Assembly (NCBI GenBank): GCA_963713505.1
Contig: CAVQMC010000004.1
Location: 310,001 to 374,000, forward strand
Source: CAVQMC01 sp963713505
GTDB taxonomy: Bacteria; Bacteroidota; Ignavibacteria; Ignavibacteriales; Ignavibacteriaceae
Length of the DNA stretch: 64,000 bases
Direction: 5' to 3'
Shown: in pieces, positions 58,999 through 64,000 of the stretch
Numbering within the stretch: position 1 is the stretch's first letter
Layout: each line of letters opens with the position of its first letter
Notes under the pieces: generated by a model
The model's input: the letters and a program-made list of their open reading frames with translations, nothing else
Databases searched by the model: none
Told to the model about the DNA's origin: nothing
Made by a program: the position numbers and the translations under genes

Positions 58999-59334
58999 AT
59001 GGCCAAACGAGAATTAAAATCCAAAAATATTTTTAAAGAAATTCCAAAGGATGTTCCTTTTGAAATTTTTGAAGAACTCATATCATCTAAAAAAATCAGA
59101 ATTGAAAGAATAGTATCCAAAGGGCATTCATCACCGGAAGATTTTTGGTACGATCAAAAAGAAAATGAATGGGTTATGGTTCTTAAAGGGGAAGCCGCTA
59201 TACTTTTTGCAAACGAGCTTAAAGAAATTGTGCTGAAAGAAGGGGACTTTATAAATATTCCTGCCGGAACAAAACACCGCGTTGAATGGACAAAGAAAAA
59301 TTCCGAGACAATTTGGTTGTGTGTTTTTTATTAA
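58999..59334 (+). CDS. small cupin-domain protein
   Basis: A 111-aa cupin. Motif 1 region GHSSPEDFWYDQKENEWVMVLKGEA (residues ~42-66) and motif 2 GDFINIPAGTKHRVEWT with a metal-binding His. This subfamily is common in bacteria and not biochemically assigned. It is not similar in detail to the cupin at 32076. Located between the SPW gene and the sugar ABC transporter; stands 66 bp after the former. Confidence 0.8.
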   Translation: MAKRELKSKNIFKEIPKDVPFEIFEELISSKKIRIERIVSKGHSSPEDFWYDQKENEWVMVLKGEAAILFANELKEIVLKEGDFINIPAGTKHRVEWTKKNSETIWLCVFY

Positions 59335-59404
59335 TTTCTTTAATTTACTGCACGTCTAAATCAGGGGATTGACAAAAATTTCATTATTCAAAAGAAAGTC
59401 TATT

Positions 59405-60349
59405 ATGAAATTCTATTTATACAAAAAACTTTCCGTACTTCTTATAATTTTATCAATTTCATTTCTCTTTACTTCCTGTAATAAAAATCAAAACGAAAAA
59501 AAATATAAAAAGACAATCGGAGTTTCTCTTTTAACTAGAGGACATATTTTTTACAGGGATCTTGAAGATGGACTAAAAGAAGAAGCTAAAAAAAATAATT
59601 ATGAATTAATTATTACTTCAGGTGAATGGGATTTAAGCAAACAGATTTCGCAAATTGAAGATTTTATCTCCCGCAAAGTTGATGCGATTATAGTTTGTCC
59701 TGTAGATTCCAAAGGAATTGGAAGCGGAATTGAAGAAGCAAATAAAGCAGGAATTCCGGTTTTCACTGCTGACATTGCTGCAGAACAGGGAGATGTAGTT
59801 TCACACATTGCTTCTAATAATGTTCAAGGAGGAAAATTAGCCGGAGAATTTATTGCAAAATATTTAAATGGAAAAGGTGAAATTGCAATTATTAATCAGC
59901 CCGCAATTACTTCTGTTTTAGATAGAGTCCAAGGATTTAAAGAAGCTGTTGCAAATTATCCGGATTTGAAAATTGTTGCCGATGTAAACGGGCAAGGTGT
60001 AAGAGACAGATCTCTTCAAGCAGCGACAGATATTCTGCAGGCTCATCCGAATTTAAAAGGAATTTTCGGAATAAATGACGATTCTGCTTTAGGCGCCCTT
60101 GATGCTGTTCAGCAGTATGGAAAGAAAGATATTGTAATTGTCGGTTATGATGCAACTCCGCCTGCTGTTGATGCAATTTTAAAAGGAACAGCTTTAAAAG
60201 CAGATGTAGTTCAATATCCGAAGAAAATAGGTGAAACAACCATAAATGAAATTAAAAATTATTTTGACGGAAAAACTGTTCCGAAAGTTGTTCCTGTTCA
60301 AGTAGGAATTGTTGACAAAAACGATTTACAGAAAGCAAAATCAAATTGA
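59405..60349 (+). CDS. sugar-binding lipoprotein of an RbsB-type ABC importer
   Basis: A 314-aa type I periplasmic binding protein. Lipoprotein signal peptide with lipobox LFTSC (Cys at ~residue 22), then KTIGVSLLTRGHIFYRDLEDGL, a hinge region VDAIIVCPVDSKG and ligand-loop GINDDSALGALDAV, as in ribose/galactose/xylose binders. I start it at the ATG at 59405, which gives a proper signal peptide; the longer reading uses TTG. First gene of the importer; substrate probably a monosaccharide. Confidence 0.9.
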   Translation: MKFYLYKKLSVLLIILSISFLFTSCNKNQNEKKYKKTIGVSLLTRGHIFYRDLEDGLKEEAKKNNYELIITSGEWDLSKQISQIEDFISRKVDAIIVCPVDSKGIGSGIEEANKAGIPVFTADIAAEQGDVVSHIASNNVQGGKLAGEFIAKYLNGKGEIAIINQPAITSVLDRVQGFKEAVANYPDLKIVADVNGQGVRDRSLQAATDILQAHPNLKGIFGINDDSALGALDAVQQYGKKDIVIVGYDATPPAVDAILKGTALKADVVQYPKKIGETTINEIKNYFDGKTVPKVVPVQVGIVDKNDLQKAKSN

Positions 60350-60369
60350 TTACCAACAAACTCCTGGAG

Positions 60370-61859
60370 ATGAGGAAATATAACCAAAAGTTATCCGGGA
60401 GTACTGGCTCTTGATTCGGTTGATTTAGAAATTCTTCCCGGTGAAGTTCATTGTTTAATAGGCGAAAACGGAGCCGGCAAATCTACATTAATGAAAATTT
60501 TATCCGGCGCAATTAAAAAAGATTCGGGGGAAATTTTTGTTAATGAAAATCAAACCGATTTAAACTCTCCTTTAGATTCTCAAAAACTCGGTATTGGAAT
60601 TATTTACCAGGATTTTAAACTTGTACCTGAACTTTCTGTTACGGAAAATATTTTTTTAGGAAATGAAATAATAAATCAGCATTCAATTACTTTAAATAAA
60701 AGTAAAATGAATAAACTGGCTGAAGATGTAATTAAAAGTTTGGGTGAAAATTACAATGTAAATTTTCCGATTTATAAACTTAGCGTAGCAGCTAAACAGA
60801 TTGTAGAAATTTCCAAAGCTATAATTAAAGATGTAAAAATTTTAGCAATGGATGAACCGACTGCTTCTCTTACAGATTCCGAAATAAAAAGTCTATTTGA
60901 AATAATTAAGAAATTAAAAAATAACGGAGTTGGAATAATTTATATTTCTCATCGAATGGAAGAGATTTTTGAAATTGGTGATAGGGTTACTGTACTGAGA
61001 GACGGCAAAAAAATCATAACTGAACAGATTAAAAATATAAATCGAGATTCACTAATAAAATATATGGTGGGAAGAGAACTTGCCGATGAATTTCCTAAAA
61101 ATGATGAAAAAAGAAAGAATGAAATTTTAAGATTGGAAAATGTAAATAATGAAAAACTTTCGAACATAAATCTTTCTTTATATGAAGGAGAAGTTTTGGG
61201 AATTGCCGGATTAGTCGGAGCCGGAAGAACCGAATTAGCCAGAGCAATTTTCGGAGCAGATAAAATATCAACCGGAAGTATTTATTTAAACAATAATAAA
61301 ATTAAATCTAAAATCACCAAAGGATGCAATTAAAAATGGAATTGCATTATTAACTGAAGATAGAAATGCATTCGGATTATTTACAGAATTAAATGTCAGA
61401 GAAAATATTTCTATTTCTAATTTGAATTCATTACTGAACGGAATTTTTATAAATAAGAAAAAAGAAGTTGATGATTCAAATTCATTTATTGATAAGTTAA
61501 AAATTAAAACTCCTTCTACCGAAACAAGAGTTGAAAACTTAAGCGGAGGCAACAGGCAGAAAGTCGTTCTCGCCAGATGGCTTTACACTAATTCCAAAGT
61601 GGTAATTTTTGATGAACCGACTGCGGGAATTGATATCGGTGTCAAATATGAAATTTATAATCTTATAAAGCAGCTTGTAAAAGACGGGATCGGAGTTATT
61701 GTTATTTCTTCAGAATTACCGGAGTTAATCGGAATATCAAACAGAATTGCTGTTATGTGTGAAGGAGAAATTACCGGAGTTTTAAGTGAAGATGAAATTT
61801 CCCAGGAAAAGATACTGGGTTTAGCAACATTGTTTTCGGAAAATAAAAATGTCAGTTAA
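60370..61859 (+). CDS. sugar ABC importer double ATPase, RbsA/XylG type (two frameshifts)
   Basis: About 495 aa when repaired. First domain: ITKSYPGVLALDSVDL, Walker A GENGAGKS, signature LSVAAKQIVEISKA, Walker B ILAMDEPTASLT. Second domain: degenerate Walker A GLVGAGRTE, signature LSGGNRQKVVLARW, Walker B VIFDEPTAGIDIG. This asymmetric duplication is typical of RbsA. An extra A near 60377 disrupts the start (ATG AGG AAA ...) and a shift near 61315 breaks the middle (KSPKDAIKNGIALLTEDRN in the corrected frame). 20 bp after the binding protein. Confidence 0.88.
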
Positions 61860-61869
61860 AACTTGTGTC

Positions 61870-62195
61870 ACTCCTTCGGAGTTCGTGTTTTAATATAAGT
61901 AGTAAAATTATAATAATTTCAGTCCTTCGGACTTTAGACAAAAGTAAATTTAATGAGTAAAAGTTATCAATATAAATTAATCAGTATAATGCCGAAGGCA
62001 TGTAATTATTATAATCTAAATGACTTAAATGATCTTTAATAACGCTGAAAGCGTGACATTATTAAAACAGAATAGATAAGGAAAAACTATACAACACCTA
62101 AGGTGCAACATTACAGATAATTTAATGAATGTCGAAGACATGACATTATTATAATACAAAATGCAAAACATAAATTATAATAACGCTGAAAGCGT
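61870..62195. repeat. array of seven small covarying hairpins
   Basis: The 413-bp spacer 61860-62272 contains seven short perfect inverted repeats at 61870, 61921, 61989, 62042, 62095, 62129 and 62183, mostly 50-54 bp apart. Six have a 5-bp stem and a GAA (or TTC) loop: ACTCC/GGAGT, AGTCC/GGACT, ATGCC/GGCAT, ACGCT/AGCGT (twice), ATGTC/GACAT; the seventh is CACCT-A-AGGTG. Stems differ but stay complementary. A flank like GACATTATTATAAT follows each; the first two are in the opposite orientation. No open frame of note. Confidence 0.75.
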
Positions 62196-62272
62196 GACAC
62201 AATTTTAAAAAGTTAAACTATTACAATTTAACATAACAGTAGTGAAATAACTTTTACTAAAAACCCAATCCA

Positions 62273-63232
62273 ATGACAAACAAATACAAAGATATAAAGC
62301 TCATAAGATTATTTACCGACTTCAGTATTGCAATAGTACTTATTTTGGAAATAATCATCTTCTCGCAAATATCTCCTTACTTTTTAACAACCGATAATAT
62401 TTTAAACATTTCCCTGCAGGCATCAATAACTGCAATAATTGCAGCCGGAATGACGTTTGTAATTTTAACTGCCGGAATTGATTTGTCCGTCGGTTCTATT
62501 GTTGCATTTGCGGGAGTTGTCACTACAAGTTTAATTAAACTTGATATCCCGGTAATTTATTCACTGACTTTAGGAATAACAGCCGGATTATTATTCGGTG
62601 CTTTCTCTGGTTATGCGGCAGGTATATTTGTTACACGTTTTAAGATTACTCCTTTTATCGTTACACTTGCATTAATGACAATTTGGCGCGGAGCTGCATT
62701 TGTTTATACCGAAGGAAGACCTGTATGGGAACTGCCGGAAGCGTTTAGTTTTCTTGGCGGCGGAAGAATTTTAGGAGTTCCTTTTCCAACTATTATAATG
62801 ATAATTGTTTTTATAATTTCTCATATAGTTTTAACAAAAACGAAATTCGGACGCTATGTATATGCTGTAGGCGGAAACCAGGAAGCTGCCAGATTAGCCG
62901 GAATAAAAACCAATTTAGTTCTTATTTCAGTTTATATAATTTCCGGAGTGCTTGCAGCATTAAGCGGAATTTTATTAGCTTCTAGGATTAATTCCGGTCA
63001 GCCGAATGCAGGATTAAATTATGAACTTGATGTAATTGCCGCTGTTGTTGTCGGCGGAACAAGTTTATTCGGCGGAAGAGGAACTATTATCGGAACATTT
63101 ATCGGCTCAATGCTGATTGCAGTTTTAAGGAATGGGTTGAATTTGTTAAATGTTGGATCTTATGTTCAGCAGGTTATTGTTGGTGTTGTAATTCTGCTTG
63201 CAGTATTAATTGATCAATTAAGACAGAAATAA
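62273..63232 (+). CDS. sugar ABC importer permease, RbsC/XylH type
   Basis: A 319-aa integral membrane protein with 8-10 TM helices of the branched-chain/ribose permease family. Signature stretches include ILTAGIDLSVGSIVAFAGVV (residues ~65-84) and GGTSLFGGRGTIIGTFIGS (~262-280). Completes the importer with the two upstream genes, although 413 bp of hairpin-rich DNA separates it from the ATPase gene. Intact frame. Confidence 0.92.
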   Translation: MTNKYKDIKLIRLFTDFSIAIVLILEIIIFSQISPYFLTTDNILNISLQASITAIIAAGMTFVILTAGIDLSVGSIVAFAGVVTTSLIKLDIPVIYSLTLGITAGLLFGAFSGYAAGIFVTRFKITPFIVTLALMTIWRGAAFVYTEGRPVWELPEAFSFLGGGRILGVPFPTIIMIIVFIISHIVLTKTKFGRYVYAVGGNQEAARLAGIKTNLVLISVYIISGVLAALSGILLASRINSGQPNAGLNYELDVIAAVVVGGTSLFGGRGTIIGTFIGSMLIAVLRNGLNLLNVGSYVQQVIVGVVILLAVLIDQLRQK

Positions 63233-63259
63233 ATTTATTTTATTAATAAAGGCTGTAAC

Positions 63260-64000
63260 ATGAAAAAATTATTGCTTCTTTTTTCCCTTTTCCAATTCAT
63301 TGGCTTTGGTCAATCCAATGTTGATAAACTTGTAAAGCAATTGGAGGAACTTGGAAATTTTTCTTATAACGATTGGAAAATAAGTGAAAATTTATCAGGC
63401 AATGTAAAATTTAACGGCGATCCTTCTGCTGTTAATTTTAACGATTCAAACTGGAAGACAATCGGTTTAGATGAAGTAAGCCGCTTTCGATTCTTGCTGG
63501 CTTAGAAAAGAAATTGTTCTGCCGAAAACATTTTTAGGAATGCCAGTTGAAGGAAAGGTAAAACTTTTGGTTTCCGTCGATGATTTCGGCTACATGTACA
63601 TTAACGGCGAAAACAAAGGCTACTTTCCGTGGGACGGCGAGTTCACTTTAACCGAGCATGCAAAACCTGGCGAGAAATTTTTAGTTGCAATTAAAGCCGT
63701 TAATACCGGAGGTCCGTTAAGAATTATCCGGGCACAGCTTGATGTTGAAACAGCTAAACCGTTAAGAGAAAAGATATCTGATTTCAATTTAAGTATTCAA
63801 ACCGGACAAAAATTATTAAGCTTCGATACTTACCAGACAAATGCACGCGTTAAAATTGACCCGGGAATTGATAAATCAAAAATAGATAAATCAGAAAAAG
63901 TAAAATTAAATAAACTGCTTCAGGATTTATGTCTCCAAGTCGATGTTGATGCGCTTAGAAACGGAGAGGTTTCTAAATTTGAAAAATCTCTAGATGAAGT
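63260..64000 (+). CDS. secreted glycoside-hydrolase-like protein, 5' part (frameshifted, cut by window end)
   Basis: Signal peptide (residues 1-~18, ending FIGFGQ), then a jelly-roll sugar-binding domain of the kind found at the N-terminus of GH2 and some GH38 enzymes: DSNWKTIGLDEVSRFDSCWLRKEIVLP, DDFGYMYINGENKGYFPWDGEF, and AIKAVNTGGPLRII (each shown in pieces of the corrected frame). A one-base shift near 63485 breaks the frame; thereafter it is open to the window end. Catalytic domain lies outside. It probably releases the sugar taken up by the importer upstream (27-bp gap). Confidence 0.7.

Noticed and set aside
61870..62195. CRISPR array
   Set aside because: No constant ~30-bp repeat with unique spacers; the repeated units are short variable palindromes with partly constant flanks, and no cas gene is present.
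1..64000. rRNA, tRNA, insertion sequences, prophage
   Set aside because: None recognised by eye on either strand; no transposase or integrase motifs in any translated frame provided by the sequence.

Overview
The window is A/T-rich bacterial DNA that looks like a member of the Ignavibacteria (Bacteroidota/Chlorobi side of the FCB group). Reasons: C-terminal secretion/sorting domains of the NYPNPFNPST type on two secreted proteins, TonB-dependent receptors with carboxypeptidase-regulatory-like N-termini, a TAnnTTTG-type promoter, and an electron-bifurcating [FeFe]-hydrogenase with NfnAB. This assignment is inference; no rRNA or tRNA gene is seen. At least 25 single-base frameshifts interrupt otherwise well-conserved genes. 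Many lie in homopolymers, so most are probably assembly or sequencing indels. I annotate such genes at full length and note each break.

Layout. 1-16.7 kb (minus): a MacA/MacB-like export operon with one adaptor, two ATPases and six tandem paralogous ~800-aa permeases (the last cut by the window edge); a 90-aa orphan gene sits between two permeases. 16.9-21.8 kb: a small zinc-ribbon gene, then a divergent regulatory set of an NtrC-family regulator, a membrane SpoIIE-type phosphatase and a membrane histidine kinase that shares the phosphatase's N-terminal sensor. 21.8-27.5 kb: trehalase and an MFS transporter divergent from a TonB-dependent receptor, probably a disaccharide uptake locus. 27.6-32.4 kb: exported Memo-family protein, a 32-aa membrane ORF, Lon-like protease, SPW membrane protein, cupin. 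32.6-34.9 kb: nfnAB. 35.2-37.8 kb: secreted YCF48-like repeat protein. 38.4-44.1 kb: receiver-only regulator, hydC, hydB, hydA, membrane histidine kinase and a small membrane protein in one operon. 44.2-47.4 kb: a second TonB receptor and an EamA transporter.

47.4-57.3 kb (minus): a compact carotenoid operon. From promoter to end it reads DUF4397 secreted protein, crtI, crtB, unknown exported protein, lycopene cyclase, crtD-like desaturase, acyltransferase, cruC-like glycosyltransferase, cruF and crtW. Predicted product: an acylated glycoside of a keto-gamma-carotene/torulene-type pigment. It faces a B12-binding MerR regulator (carH, 57.6 kb). The intergenic region carries 11-bp direct repeats matching the CarH operator pattern, laid over consensus promoters on both sides, so the operon and carH are very likely light/B12 controlled.

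58.6-64 kb (plus): another SPW protein, another cupin, and a ribose/xylose-type sugar ABC importer (binding lipoprotein, double ATPase, permease) leading into a secreted glycoside-hydrolase-like protein cut by the window end. Between the ATPase and permease genes lies an array of seven small hairpins with ~53-bp spacing, variable but self-complementary stems and a nearly constant loop and flank.
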